Assembly (NCBI RefSeq): GCF_014284175.1
Contig: NZ_JACOGA010000007.1
Span: forward strand, 183,587 to 247,586
Direction of reading: 5' to 3'
From: Affinundibacterium flavidum
Lineage (GTDB): Bacteria; Pseudomonadota; Gammaproteobacteria; Burkholderiales; Burkholderiaceae_D
Length of the DNA stretch: 64,000 nucleotides
Part shown: positions 46,578-55,709 of the stretch, in pieces
Position numbering within the stretch: position 1 is the stretch's first letter
How the letters are laid out: each line of letters opens with the position of its first letter
Made by a program: the position numbers and the translations under genes
Notes under the pieces: model-generated
The model's input: only the letters and a program-made list of their open reading frames with translations
Told to the model about the DNA's origin: nothing
The model's database searches: none

Positions 46578-47236
46578 TGACCGTCCTCCATCTTTACGAC
46601 ACGCTGCATATAACTTAAGACAAGGGGATCATGTGTGGCAATCACTAGTGTGGTTCCACACGATTGATTCAGACTAACCAAAGTATCGAGGAAAATCGTG
46701 GCATTTTTGCGATCGAGATTAGCAGTTGGTTCATCTGCCAAAATAATGTCAGGTTGGTGTACTAAAGCTCGTGCAATCGCCACCCGTTGTTGTTCACCGC
46801 CTGAGAGCAATGCCGCACGCACTTGCATTCGGTGCGATAGACCCACTCGCGCGAGCCACTCTGCAGCACTTTGTTTGCGTTGCTTCGTACTCATCCCTGA
46901 GGGAATTAAAGCAATTTCTACGTTTTCTAGGGCGGTGAGAACAGGAATTAAATTAAATCGTTGAAAAATGATGCCTATATGATTCCATCGAAATTGTTCC
47001 ATTTTTCTGTCGACCAAACTACCGAGGTTGACTTGATCAACAGTGACGGTACCTTCTTCAGGATGTAGTAAGCCGCCCAGCATGGACAACACCGTACTCT
47101 TGCCACTGCCTGATGGTCCAGATAGGGCGACGATCTCACCTTTACTGATATCGATGGACATATTTCTGACTGCCCAAAACAAGCTGTCGCCATTAGCAAA
47201 AGATTTGCCAACATTTTCTAGTTTAATCATAGCCAC
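46565..47236 (-). CDS. LolD/MacB-like ABC ATPase (TOMM cluster)
   Basis: A 223-residue ATPase of the LolD/MacB/FtsE type: Walker [12 protein letters not shown]-loop [16 protein letters not shown], signature [16 protein letters not shown], Walker [13 protein letters not shown], switch VIATHD. It pairs with the FtsX-like permease. The diverged MITE-like element lies directly upstream, between this gene and the DUF2141 gene, where it could affect transcription into the second half of the cluster. Confidence 0.92.
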   Translation of the reverse strand: MAMIKLENVGKSFANGDSLFWAVRNMSIDISKGEIVALSGPSGSGKSTVLSMLGGLLHPEEGTVTVDQVNLGSLVDRKMEQFRWNHIGIIFQRFNLIPVLTALENVEIALIPSGMSTKQRKQSAAEWLARVGLSHRMQVRAALLSGGEQQRVAIARALVHQPDIILADEPTANLDRKNATIFLDTLVSLNQSCGTTLVIATHDPLVLSYMQRVVKMEDGQCLM

Positions 47237-47248
47237 ACTTCATTGAAT

Positions 47249-47402
47249 TAGGACTGATGCAAATCAGACGCTGATATCGTTGAGTTCTCTTTTGGAGGCA
47301 ATTGCATATATTGGTACTGTCTTCGGCACCGTGCCCCGATGCAGAGGCTCCGTCAAGTATTTGAAGACAGGCGCTAACCAGTACATTTCTGTGTAAGTTT
47401 TA
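47249..47402. mobile_element. Diverged relative of the MITE-like element
   Basis: About 154 bp similar to the element at 35513-35645. Shared blocks include CAGACG near the left end, ACTGTCTTCG and a GCCCC stretch in the middle, and CAGGC-CTA-CCAG-like text near the right end. The ends are decayed: TTAGGACTGATGCAAA on the left and TGTGTAAGTTTTA on the right, and no target duplication is obvious. It looks like an old insertion. Confidence 0.65.
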
Positions 47403-47430
47403 TGAATCTCACACAGCAGGCCACGTCGTA

Positions 47431-47856
47431 TTAATAAACCAAACGAAATTTGAATTCGCTACTTTTCCCGGAAATATTCTCCGCAGCACTGGCAAATTTT
47501 GGCGGGCCATACTGACCTTTCGCATTTTTGCTAAAGCCAGTACCTTCGGTAGGAATGCCTAGATTATTGGTATCTAGCTTTTCATTGCTATTTTCATCGT
47601 GAAAAGCCATTGCTGCCCAGGTGCCCTCTGGTACATCTTTAAAAATTACTACCTCGACTTCTGCTTTGACATCTTGCACTTTTTGAAAACGACAATCTCG
47701 CACTAAGAAGTCTTTTTCTTGGCATAGTTGAACCAGAATCTTTCCTTTACGGTCGGCGTCGACTGAGGTGATGCGCACTGTCACGTCTGTCGCCATGGCT
47801 TCCGCACAAGATGACAGTAAAGCCAAAGAGATGAGTAATTGAGTGAATTTCAACAT
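47431..47856 (-). CDS. DUF2141 secreted protein, copy 2 (TOMM cluster)
   Basis: A 141-residue exported protein. The signal peptide ends in AMA (about residue 22). The DUF2141 pattern follows: strand TVRITSVDADRKGKILVQLCQ, VPEGTWAAMAFHDENSNEKLDTNNLGIPTEGTGFSKNAKGQYGPPKF, and a final strand. The role of this family is not established; the fold is probably an immunoglobulin-like or transthyretin-like sandwich. Its position 8 bp after the leader-binding protein gene, and a paralogue next to the precursor, tie it to the peptide system. Confidence 0.88.
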   Translation of the reverse strand: MLKFTQLLISLALLSSCAEAMATDVTVRITSVDADRKGKILVQLCQEKDFLVRDCRFQKVQDVKAEVEVVIFKDVPEGTWAAMAFHDENSNEKLDTNNLGIPTEGTGFSKNAKGQYGPPKFASAAENISGKSSEFKFRLVY

Positions 47857-47864
47857 GTTCTATC

Positions 47865-48827
47865 CTAAATAGCTGCAGGGTTATAGATGGGGGCAAATGG
47901 CTTTGTCGTATTGCCTGAGCCACAGACTTCACATCTGGGTAATTTTAAAATGGAAGATTTACGCTTTAAATCATTGAAAGCTAATAACTCAATCAAATTA
48001 CTTTCATGGAGATCATTGATTGCATTAACCAACATCAAAGAAACTTGCACCAATACTGTCGCCGCAAGTTGCTGTGCTTGTATGATAGGTTCGGGTAAAA
48101 CATCTTCATACCAAATCGCATTCCCAGATGAGGCGGCATCAAACTCACGGTGAAAGGTTTTAGCAACACGCATTCTGTGGTGCAGACATTCGAAGCATGC
48201 GGTTGCGCTTGGGATGACTCTAAAAATACGGGAATGGCTACCGTCTAAATAGGCAAAAATGCTGGCGACTTTGGTCGGTACGACGTGCTCGCGATTCAAT
48301 TCACGAAACAAGTCGTGGTTTGGCGAGTCGCTCACTACTAAATTCATAGAGACGGGTAAAGTCTCGGTTTCTTGGTCACCACTAACGCAAAAACCAGCAG
48401 CTTTCGCCATGCGGTTTAATTCTGCGTATAGATGACCAGATCCGAATAGGCGCAATGTATGCTGTGAGGGGTTTAGTACGATTTGGTTTTTATTTTCGCT
48501 GATGGTCGGTAGTAAGTAAAAAAGCCGATCTTTAATTTCTTCAGATTCTTCCTTTGCGCTTAAACAAATCACCTCACGCGCTACCAAAGCATCTACAAAG
48601 TCCGCAATCATTTTTGCATCAAAACGCTCGCTCATTTGCGTAATGAATTCCTCACGCGTCATTTTGCCAAAGGCATCAACCACTGCCTGCAATAACTTTT
48701 CGGGGCATTTAATCGTTTGCGCAGAGGTTGCAGTAACGACTTGCCACTGATCGGTATCGATTTTATAAATTTTGCTGCCCAAAATAGGGCTTAGGACTTT
48801 TTTACTTGCGTTATGCATCATGTTCAT
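47865..48827 (-). CDS. ThiF-like leader-peptide-binding protein (TOMM C/F-type protein)
   Basis: A 320-residue protein of the ocin-ThiF-like type. The first about 95 residues (TDQWQVVTATSAQTIKCPEKL, REEFITQMSERFD, FVDALVAREVI) resemble the winged-helix RiPP recognition element that holds the leader. The rest is an E1/ThiF-like Rossmann domain (LRLFGSGHLYAELNRMAKAAG, MNLVVSDSP). Two Cys pairs form a likely structural zinc site: CFECLHHR near residue 217 and CEVCGSG near residue 304. It should present the precursor to the separately coded YcaO enzyme. It is 475 bp downstream of the precursor gene. Confidence 0.87.
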   Translation of the reverse strand: MNMMHNASKKVLSPILGSKIYKIDTDQWQVVTATSAQTIKCPEKLLQAVVDAFGKMTREEFITQMSERFDAKMIADFVDALVAREVICLSAKEESEEIKDRLFYLLPTISENKNQIVLNPSQHTLRLFGSGHLYAELNRMAKAAGFCVSGDQETETLPVSMNLVVSDSPNHDLFRELNREHVVPTKVASIFAYLDGSHSRIFRVIPSATACFECLHHRMRVAKTFHREFDAASSGNAIWYEDVLPEPIIQAQQLAATVLVQVSLMLVNAINDLHESNLIELLAFNDLKRKSSILKLPRCEVCGSGNTTKPFAPIYNPAAI

Positions 48828-49302
48828 ACTTGTTATTCGACCTTATTATTCTAGAGTCCCGAGTGTAGGCAAAGATCAAAGTTATTGGCCTCAGACACTG
48901 GGCCATCATTCATTTTGAGCCCTCAGTACAATCTATTACGCGGCCGAATTTTGATTTTCGGGTGTTCGCTGTGCTCAAGCACTGGTTCGTTCCTCAATTC
49001 AAACTTCCACCGCTCGCGACGGTTGTGCAGATGTCTCAATTTGGGTGATGAACCTCATTGGCACTTTTCGCGCCAGCATCTTGGTTTTAGGCATGTCTTT
49101 TTGTTCGCAATTCACAATTCACAATTCGCAAATTAGTCGTTCATTTTTCTTGCTGATAGAACAGACGCTTTACGAATGAGAAGAACTAGAGGCATTCCAA
49201 AGTAATTTAAAAGAGGTCTAGGGAAGCGAGGGCTCATTCGAAAAGCACGAATAAATTCTCGTTCCCTAGTAAGAAACTTAAGCGCTTAATTTATGCTGAC
49301 AA
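48828..49302. other. Gap between precursor and biosynthetic genes
   Basis: About 475 bp. The only strong structure is the hairpin at 49218-49269. I looked on both strands for a second small Cys/Thr/Ser-rich precursor and found none. A plus-strand frame at 48885-49136 has no supporting features. Confidence 0.5.
49218..49269 (-). terminator. Hairpin downstream of the precursor gene (partial terminator or attenuator)
   Basis: CTAGGGAAGCGAG (49218-49230) pairs with CTCGTTCCCTAG (49258-49269) with one bulge, and inside it ATTCG pairs with CGAAT. On the minus strand it is followed by CTCTTTTAAATT, a moderate T-rich tract. It would lower read-through from the precursor into the enzyme genes. Confidence 0.65.
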
Positions 49303-49443
49303 TTACTGCGCTTCTGTGTCAAATACGCAGCATGTGCATGTGCATGTGCATGTGCTACCAGCAGCAAATTCAGATAATGCGCTCGCTGCGACGAAATCAG
49401 ATTCTTGGGAATTAGTGATTTCAAATGTTACTAATGTATTCAT
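49303..49443 (-). CDS. TOMM (streptolysin-S-like) precursor peptide
   Basis: A 46-residue peptide starting MNTLVTFEITNSQ, with AGGAA 7 bases before the ATG at 49443. A leader of about 29 residues rich in acidic and small residues ends in EFAAG. The core is STCTCTCTCC (residues 30-39), followed by VFDTEAQ. Ten contiguous residues are Ser, Thr or Cys and could all be heterocyclised. AAG before Ser30 is a plausible leader cleavage site. It lies upstream of ThiF-like, YcaO and SagB-type genes on the same strand, the set needed for azole formation. The Cys-Thr dipeptides are coded by a perfect 6-bp tandem repeat. It is the substrate of the cluster by sequence and position; no activity is known. 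Confidence 0.88.
   Translation of the reverse strand: MNTLVTFEITNSQESDFVAASALSEFAAGSTCTCTCTCCVFDTEAQ
49331..49354. repeat. Hexanucleotide repeat coding the Cys-Thr core
   Basis: Four perfect copies of CATGTG on the plus strand, which on the minus strand specify alternating Thr and Cys codons (ACA/TGC). Slippage in steps of six bases would add or remove one Thr-Cys pair while keeping the frame. Confidence 0.92.
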
Positions 49444-49628
49444 TTTGATTCCTTTAGTTTGTTAGTGAAATAAAATTGCTGATACATATATATAAATAAA
49501 GTATAAAAATATCAGCTTTTTGAATATAAAAAACAACGTATATCATAGTCAATCATTTTTAAGTAATTTATTAAAATATGTAAAATAGCAACAAGTGGTG
49601 CTATAAAAAGGCACTTTTTTGATTGATT
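49444..49628 (-). promoter_or_regulatory. A/T-rich region upstream of the precursor gene
   Basis: About 185 bp, strongly A/T-rich (runs such as TATATATAAATAAAG), between the DUF2141 copy 1 gene and the precursor. This is the likely place for a promoter giving a separate, abundant precursor transcript. No single consensus box can be singled out with confidence. Confidence 0.45.
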
Positions 49629-50048
49629 TTATTCAAGTTTAATGGTAATGGCTGCGCCTTCTGCCGGGACAGCAAATTTAGACGCATCAAAACTTGGAGG
49701 GCCGAAGCTGCCGCGAGCATCGTTTGAGAACCCATATGGCTCTTTAGGAATTCCCAAGAAATTTTTTGCCATTTTTCCATCGCTATCAACGTCATGAAAA
49801 AGTGCGACTGCATAGTCGCCTGCAGGAATGTCAGAAATGATGACAGTTACGCTTCCCGCAACTGCAGGCTCTTGAATTTTCTTAAAACTCTTAGTTAACC
49901 ACTGATCTGCCTGCTTGTAGAGGGCGATGCGAAGTTCTCCGCTACCTGATTGAATTTGACTGATCGTAATTTTGAGATCGGCTGCGCTGGCGTTCTGCGC
50001 AGCTAGCATAAAAACAAATCCTATGGCGCCGAATAGCTTGTGAATCAT
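49629..50048 (-). CDS. DUF2141 secreted protein, copy 1 (TOMM cluster)
   Basis: A 139-residue exported protein, first gene of the cluster. The signal peptide (MIHKLFGAIGFVFMLAAQNA) is followed by the canonical DUF2141 layout: LKITISQIQSGSGELRIALYK, IPAGDYAVALFHDVDSDGKM, FLGIPKEPYGFSNDARGSFGPPSF. It is closer to the family standard than copy 2. The two copies flank the precursor and the ThiF-like gene. A periplasmic role in peptide handling, stability or self-protection is an inference from position only. Confidence 0.9.
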   Translation of the reverse strand: MIHKLFGAIGFVFMLAAQNASAADLKITISQIQSGSGELRIALYKQADQWLTKSFKKIQEPAVAGSVTVIISDIPAGDYAVALFHDVDSDGKMAKNFLGIPKEPYGFSNDARGSFGPPSFDASKFAVPAEGAAITIKLE

Positions 50049-50751
50049 ATGTATCCTTTTAATGAGTAAATTAGGTTTTTTATAAGTGCCTCCATCATTA
50101 ATGTGCCTTCATCATTAGCTAAGGAGTAAGGGGTGATAATTGAAAAGTAAAGTAATTTTCAAATATGTATTGAATAATATCACAGCGGTATACCGAATTT
50201 TCCGACGCTCGAATTGACTCGTCGACGTAAGTTATGAAATTCAAAGGTTTTGCGCGGTCAGGGGGAAAACTGCAACACATGAAGAGTTATGATAGATGAA
50301 AAAGAAGCAATTAAAGAAAGATGTCTGTCTCAAAATGGTCACCCAATAGTTTCCATCGACATATTTTCATATTCGCCTTATTCGCCTTAATAGGGCGACA
50401 TCACCTTAAATTACCTATTCATTTTTATGTAGTGGCGTTTTTGCCGGGTAACCACTTTCAGCTAAAGGCGAGGACTTAAGGGCCTCTTTCATGCCTTCCG
50501 TCAAAGCATGTTGAAGTGAAATTTATTGTCTCTGACCCTTATAAATTATACGTAAAAATAAGACCAGTTTTTATAAACTCTGACCCTATTTTTTCTTGTT
50601 GCGAAATCTTTTGCACCGCACTATTCTTGAGCCCAAGTTTGATTTTTTTATTGTCGATTGGGTGATTTCCAAAACTTTATTTGGGATTGTTCAGCAAGCA
50701 GATTGAGGTACTTCGGCAGCGAAGTGCAGCAATGCAACAGCAGGGGGAACT
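50049..50751. other. Divergent region between the TOMM cluster and gltB
   Basis: About 700 bp that should contain promoters for both sides. A direct repeat CTCTGACCCT occurs at 50530-50540 and again near 50577-50587. No gene longer than a short chance frame is seen. A GGGG-containing ribosome site (AGGGGGAAC) precedes the gltB start. Confidence 0.5.
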
Positions 50752-53700
50752 ATGCAAGCACAAGGTTTATACGATCCGAGTAATGAAAAAGACGCCTGTG
50801 GTGTCGGTTTTATTGCACATATTAAGGGTAAGAAGACACATGCCATCGTTGAACAAGGTCTGTTGATTCTGAAGAATCTGGATCATCGCGGCGCGGTCGG
50901 TGCTGATGCCTTGATGGGCGACGGTGCGGGTGTTTTGATTCAGATTCCTGATCAATACTATCGCGAAGAGATGACGAAGCAGAGCGTGGAATTGCCACCG
51001 CCTGGAGAATATGGCGTGGGTATGATCTTTTTGCCTAAGGAACATGCTTCGCGTTTGGCTTGTGAACAAGAGATCGAACGTGCGGTGCGTGCTGAAGGTC
51101 AAGTCGTCTTGGGCTGGCGCGATGTGCCAGTCGATCGTGAAATGCCGATGTCACCGACCGTGCGTGAAAAAGAGCCAGTGATACGCCAGATCTTTATCGG
51201 TCGCGGCCCGGACATCATGGTCACTGATGCACTCGAACGTAAACTCTACGTAATCCGTAAATCTGCAGTACATGCGATCGAGGCTTTGCACCTCTTGCAT
51301 GGTAAAGAATATTTCGTGCCTTCAATGTCGGCGCGCACGATCGTGTATAAAGGTTTGCTGTTGGCGGATCAGGTTGGCGTCTACTACAAAGATTTGCAAG
51401 ACGAGCGTTGCGTGTCAGCTTTGGCGCTTGTGCATCAACGCTTCTCCACTAATACTTTCCCAGAATGGCCATTGGCTCACCCGTACCGAATGATTGCGCA
51501 TAACGGCGAGATCAACACCGTTAAAGGCAACTTCAACTGGATGCGTGCACGTGAAGGTGTGATGAAGTCTGCAGTGTTGGGTGACGATTTGCAAAAACTG
51601 TATCCACTGATTTTTGAAGGTCAATCTGACACCGCAAGTTTTGATAACGCGCTAGAACTCTTGGTCATGGCGGGTTACCCGATTGCACAAGCAATGATGA
51701 TGATGATTCCTGAGGCTTGGGAAAATCACACCATGATGGATGACAATCGTCGCGCCTTCTACGAATATCATGCAGCGATGATGGAGCCATGGGATGGTCC
51801 GGCTGCGATGGCGTTTACCGATGGTCGCCAGATCGGCGGCACTTTGGATCGTAATGGTTTGCGTCCAGCGCGTTACATCATCACGGATGATGACTTGGTG
51901 GTGATGGCGTCTGAATCCGGCGTGTTGCCGATTCCAGAAGCGCGCATCATCAAAAAATGGCGTCTGCAACCAGGCAAGATGTTCTTGATCGACCTCGAAG
52001 CTGGTCGCATCATCGACGACAAAGAGATCAAAGACACCTATTCCAATGCCAAGCCATATAAGCAGTGGATTAATTCTGTGCGCATCAAACTCAATTCACT
52101 CAAAGGTGAAGAAGACAATACGCCAGAAGCTGCTTCTTTATTAGATCGCCAGCAGGCATTTGGTTACACCCAAGAAGATATTAAGTTCTTGATGGAACCA
52201 ATGGCTGTCAGCGGCGAAGAAGCAATTGGTTCTATGGGTAACGATTCATCCTTAGCTGTGATGTCGAACAAACTCAAGCCTCTGTATAACTACTTCAAAC
52301 AATTGTTCGCGCAGGTGACGAATCCACCTATCGATCCTATCCGTGAAGCGATGGTGATGTCGCTGGTGTCGTTCATCGGCCCGAAACCGAATTTGCTCGA
52401 TACGAATAATATTAATCCACCGATGCGTTTGGAAGTCTCGCAACCGGTGTTAGATTTTGCCGATATCGCCAAGCTGCGCAACATTAGCGCCAACACGGGC
52501 GGCAAATTTAAATCTTACGAACTCGATATTTGCTATCCAGTTGCGTGGGGCAAAGACGGTATCGAAGCACGCTTGGCATCAATCTGCGCCGAAGTGGTCG
52601 ATGCGGTGAAATCCGGTCACAACATCATGATCATTACTGATCGTAAGATGGATGCAAACTTTGTGGCGATTCCGGCCTTGTTGGCGACATCCACCGTGCA
52701 TCAACATTTAGTCAGTAAGGGTTTGCGTACCACGACAGGTTTGGTAGTAGAAACTGGCTCCGCACGCGAAACACATCACTTCGCTTTGCTCGCCGGTTAT
52801 GGCGCGGAAGCTGTACATCCTTACCTAGCGATGCAGACACTCGCTGATATGGCGACCAAGTTCAAAGATGTGGACGCGGAAAAGGCTATCTACAACTACA
52901 CCAAGGCAATCGGCAAAGGCTTGCATAAAGTCATGTCGAAAATGGGTATTTCCACATACATGTCTTATTGCGGCGCGCAGATTTTCGAAGCCGTTGGTTT
53001 GAATAAATCCCTGGTCGATAAATACTTCAAAGGCACAGCCTCGAATGTCGAAGGTATAGGTGTGTTTGAAGTTGCGGAAGAAACTTTGCGTTTGCATAAA
53101 CTCGCGTTCGGCAATGATCCAGTGTTGGCGAATGCACTCGATGCAGGTGGCGAATATGCTTTCCGTATCCGTGGTGAAGACCATATGTGGACACCGGATT
53201 CGATTGCGAAGTTGCAGCATTCCACACGTTCGAATAACTTCAACTCTTACAAAGAATATGCCCAGATCATCAATGATCAATCTAAACGTCACATGACTTT
53301 GCGCGGTCTGTTTGAATTCAAGATTGATCCTGGCAAAGCGATCCCGCTGGATCAGGTTGAATCAGCCAAAGAAATCGTTAAACGTTTTGCGACGGGCGCG
53401 ATGTCGATGGGATCAATCAGTACTGAAGCGCATGCGACTTTGGCAGTGGCAATGAATCGTATCGGCGGCAAATCGAATACCGGTGAAGGCGGCGAAGATC
53501 CAGCGCGTTACACACAAGAGTTGAAAGGCATCCCGATCAAGCAAGGTGCAACGATGGCATCGGTGATCGGTAAAGATCAGATTGAAGTGGATATTCCTTT
53601 GCAAGAAGGCGATTCCCTGCGCTCACGTATTAAGCAAGTGGCCTCTGGCCGCTTCGGTGTGACCGCAGAATATTTAAGCTCGGCAGATCAGATTCAGATC

Positions 53701-55434
53701 AAAATGGCGCAAGGTGCGAAACCGGGTGAAGGTGGTCAGTTGCCAGGTCATAAGGTGTCTGAATACATTGCGAAATTGCGTTTCTCGGTTCCAGGTGTGG
53801 GCTTGATTTCTCCACCTCCGCATCATGATATTTATTCGATCGAAGATTTGGCGCAGTTGATTCATGACTTGAAAAACGTCAACCCACGTGCCTCGATTTC
53901 CGTGAAGCTGGTGTCTGAAGTTGGCGTCGGTACGATTGCGGCTGGTGTGACAAAAGCGAAATCCGATCATATCGTGATCGCAGGTCATGACGGCGGTACT
54001 GGTGCTTCACCTTTGTCATCGGTGAAACATGCAGGCACACCATGGGAACTCGGCTTGTCAGAGACGCAGCAAACTTTGGTCTTGAATGGTTTGCGTGGTC
54101 GTGTTCGTGTGCAAGCAGACGGCCAAATGAAAACTGGTCGTGACGTAGTGATCGCAGCAATGCTGGGCGCAGATGAAATCGGTTTCGCCACAGCACCGTT
54201 GGTGGTGGAAGGCTGCATCATGATGCGTAAGTGTCATTTGAATACATGCCCAGTTGGCGTTGCAACCCAAGATCCAGAATTGCGTAAAAAGTTTTCTGGT
54301 AAGCCTGAATACGTCGTGAATTATTTCTTCTTCGTCGCGGATGAGGCACGTCAAATCATGGCGCAACTCGGTATCCGTACGTATGACGAATTGATTGGTC
54401 GTGTGGATCTCTTGGATAAATCTAAAGCGATCACACACTGGAAAGCCAAGGGCTTGGATTTCAGCCGTATCTTCCATCAAGTCGATGCGGGTGCGGATGT
54501 GGCGACGCGTCATGTTGATGTGCAAGATCATGGTCTCGACAAAGCCTTGGATAACAAGTTAATTGCGCAAGCAAAATTGGCTTTGGAAACAGGTGAAAAA
54601 GTCTCCTTCATCCAGCCTATCAAAAACTTGAATCGCACAGTTGGTGCCATGTTGTCGGGTGAAGTCGCCAAGCGTTATGGCCATGCTGGTTTGCCTGACG
54701 ATACGATACACATTCAATTGCAAGGTACGGCAGGTCAATCCGCTGGTGCATTCTTAGCGCGTGGTGTGACTTTGGATTTGGTCGGCGAAGGTAATGATTA
54801 TGTCGGCAAAGGTTTGTCCGGTGGTCGCATCATCATTCGTCCAAATACAGAATTCCGTGGCTGGGCAGTTGATAACATCATCTGTGGCAACACAGTCTTG
54901 TACGGTGCGATTGCAGGTGAAGCCTTCATCAATGGCGTGGCCGGTGAACGTTTCGCAGTGCGTAACTCCGGAGCGCTGGCAGTGATCGAAGGCATCGGTG
55001 ATCATGGTTGTGAATACATGACTGGCGGCACGGTGGTGGTACTCGGCGCAACTGGTCGTAACTTCGCAGCGGGTATGTCTGGTGGTATCGCTTATGTGTA
55101 CGACCCAGATGGTGAATTCGCAGCCAAGTGCAATATGTCTATGGTGAGTTTGGAATCCGTATTGGCGGGTGACGAGCAAGAGAAAAATGTCGCTAAATCC
55201 CTATGGCATGCTAAGACGCGCGGAGGTGAACCTGAAACGGATGAAGTAATTTTGCGCAGTTCGATTGAGCGCCATTTCAAACACACAGGCAGCACGCGTT
55301 CACGCAATTTGCTGGACGATTGGGCGCGTAGTCGTGCGAAGTTCGTCAAAGTCTTCCCGCATGAGTACAAACGTGCTTTGGGTGAGATGTTTGCTGCGAA
55401 ACAGGCTGAAGTGAAGTTGGAAAAAGCGGCTTAA
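50752..55434 (+). CDS. gltB: Glutamate synthase (NADPH) large subunit
   Basis: A 1560-residue protein that makes two glutamates from glutamine and 2-oxoglutarate. The N-terminal glutaminase domain starts at Cys16 (DACGVGF) once the short propeptide is removed, and contains [15 protein letters not shown]. The central and FMN synthase domains follow ([40 protein letters not shown]). The [3Fe-4S] site is [15 protein letters not shown], and the C-terminal beta-helix GXGXG domain ends the protein. Length and motifs are those of bacterial GltB. gltD follows by 275 bp. Together with the nas operon this links nitrate use to ammonium assimilation in the same window. Confidence 0.97.
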   Translation: MQAQGLYDPSNEKDACGVGFIAHIKGKKTHAIVEQGLLILKNLDHRGAVGADALMGDGAGVLIQIPDQYYREEMTKQSVELPPPGEYGVGMIFLPKEHASRLACEQEIERAVRAEGQVVLGWRDVPVDREMPMSPTVREKEPVIRQIFIGRGPDIMVTDALERKLYVIRKSAVHAIEALHLLHGKEYFVPSMSARTIVYKGLLLADQVGVYYKDLQDERCVSALALVHQRFSTNTFPEWPLAHPYRMIAHNGEINTVKGNFNWMRAREGVMKSAVLGDDLQKLYPLIFEGQSDTASFDNALELLVMAGYPIAQAMMMMIPEAWENHTMMDDNRRAFYEYHAAMMEPWDGPAAMAFTDGRQIGGTLDRNGLRPARYIITDDDLVVMASESGVLPIPEARIIKKWRLQPGKMFLIDLEAGRIIDDKEIKDTYSNAKPYKQWINSVRIKLNSLKGEEDNTPEAASLLDRQQAFGYTQEDIKFLMEPMAVSGEEAIGSMGNDSSLAVMSNKLKPLYNYFKQLFAQVTNPPIDPIREAMVMSLVSFIGPKPNLLDTNNINPPMRLEVSQPVLDFADIAKLRNISANTGGKFKSYELDICYPVAWGKDGIEARLASICAEVVDAVKSGHNIMIITDRKMDANFVAIPALLATSTVHQHLVSKGLRTTTGLVVETGSARETHHFALLAGYGAEAVHPYLAMQTLADMATKFKDVDAEKAIYNYTKAIGKGLHKVMSKMGISTYMSYCGAQIFEAVGLNKSLVDKYFKGTASNVEGIGVFEVAEETLRLHKLAFGNDPVLANALDAGGEYAFRIRGEDHMWTPDSIAKLQHSTRSNNFNSYKEYAQIINDQSKRHMTLRGLFEFKIDPGKAIPLDQVESAKEIVKRFATGAMSMGSISTEAHATLAVAMNRIGGKSNTGEGGEDPARYTQELKGIPIKQGATMASVIGKDQIEVDIPLQEGDSLRSRIKQVASGRFGVTAEYLSSADQIQIKMAQGAKPGEGGQLPGHKVSEYIAKLRFSVPGVGLISPPPHHDIYSIEDLAQLIHDLKNVNPRASISVKLVSEVGVGTIAAGVTKAKSDHIVIAGHDGGTGASPLSSVKHAGTPWELGLSETQQTLVLNGLRGRVRVQADGQMKTGRDVVIAAMLGADEIGFATAPLVVEGCIMMRKCHLNTCPVGVATQDPELRKKFSGKPEYVVNYFFFVADEARQIMAQLGIRTYDELIGRVDLLDKSKAITHWKAKGLDFSRIFHQVDAGADVATRHVDVQDHGLDKALDNKLIAQAKLALETGEKVSFIQPIKNLNRTVGAMLSGEVAKRYGHAGLPDDTIHIQLQGTAGQSAGAFLARGVTLDLVGEGNDYVGKGLSGGRIIIRPNTEFRGWAVDNIICGNTVLYGAIAGEAFINGVAGERFAVRNSGALAVIEGIGDHGCEYMTGGTVVVLGATGRNFAAGMSGGIAYVYDPDGEFAAKCNMSMVSLESVLAGDEQEKNVAKSLWHAKTRGGEPETDEVILRSSIERHFKHTGSTRSRNLLDDWARSRAKFVKVFPHEYKRALGEMFAAKQAEVKLEKAA

Positions 55435-55495
55435 GGGCTAAACAGCATCGCCGCAGAGGCGCAGAGTTTGCATAGAAGTGGTAGCTAGATTTACT

Positions 55496-55609
55496 CCTTC
55501 CCCTTCAAGGGGAAGGTTGGGATGGGGATGGGTTTTAGTGGTGTGAGTTGTTCTAATTTCGCACGGCTGAAACCCATCCCCACCCTAGCCCTCCCCTTGA
55601 AGGGGAGGG
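55496..55609. repeat. Inverted pair of REP-like hairpins between gltB and gltD
   Basis: Hairpin CCTTCCCCTT/AAGGGGAAGG at 55496-55516 with the tail GTTGGGATGGGGATGGG, and its inverted counterpart CCCTCCCCTT/AAGGGGAGGG at 55589-55609 with the mirrored tail. The design equals the pair at 1323-1482 though the stems differ, so this is a related BIME-like element inside a second operon. Confidence 0.75.
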
Positions 55610-55709
55610 AATATTAACAGAACTCCACTCTGACATCTTGTGCCTCTAGGTTGAGAGATTAAAAAAGTTAAAACACGCGCATTGCGCCTAGCTAGATTGA
55701 GGTTTTATC

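Noticed and set aside
48885..49136. Plus-strand 83-codon open frame between precursor and ThiF-like gene
   Set aside because: It faces against the operon, lacks a ribosome site and has no protein-like pattern; it overlaps no conserved structure.
49331..49354. Short repeat array considered as a CRISPR-like or purely non-coding microsatellite
   Set aside because: The unit is only 6 bp without spacers, and it lies in frame inside the 46-codon precursor gene with a ribosome site.
50298..50352. Tiny Lys-rich frame (MKKKQLKKDV start) upstream of gltB
   Set aside because: Only 17 codons, no ribosome site, and no partner genes suggest a leader peptide.
53413..55370. Several long antisense frames within gltB
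   Set aside because: They are shadows of a well-conserved gene with strong codon bias and have no starts or families.
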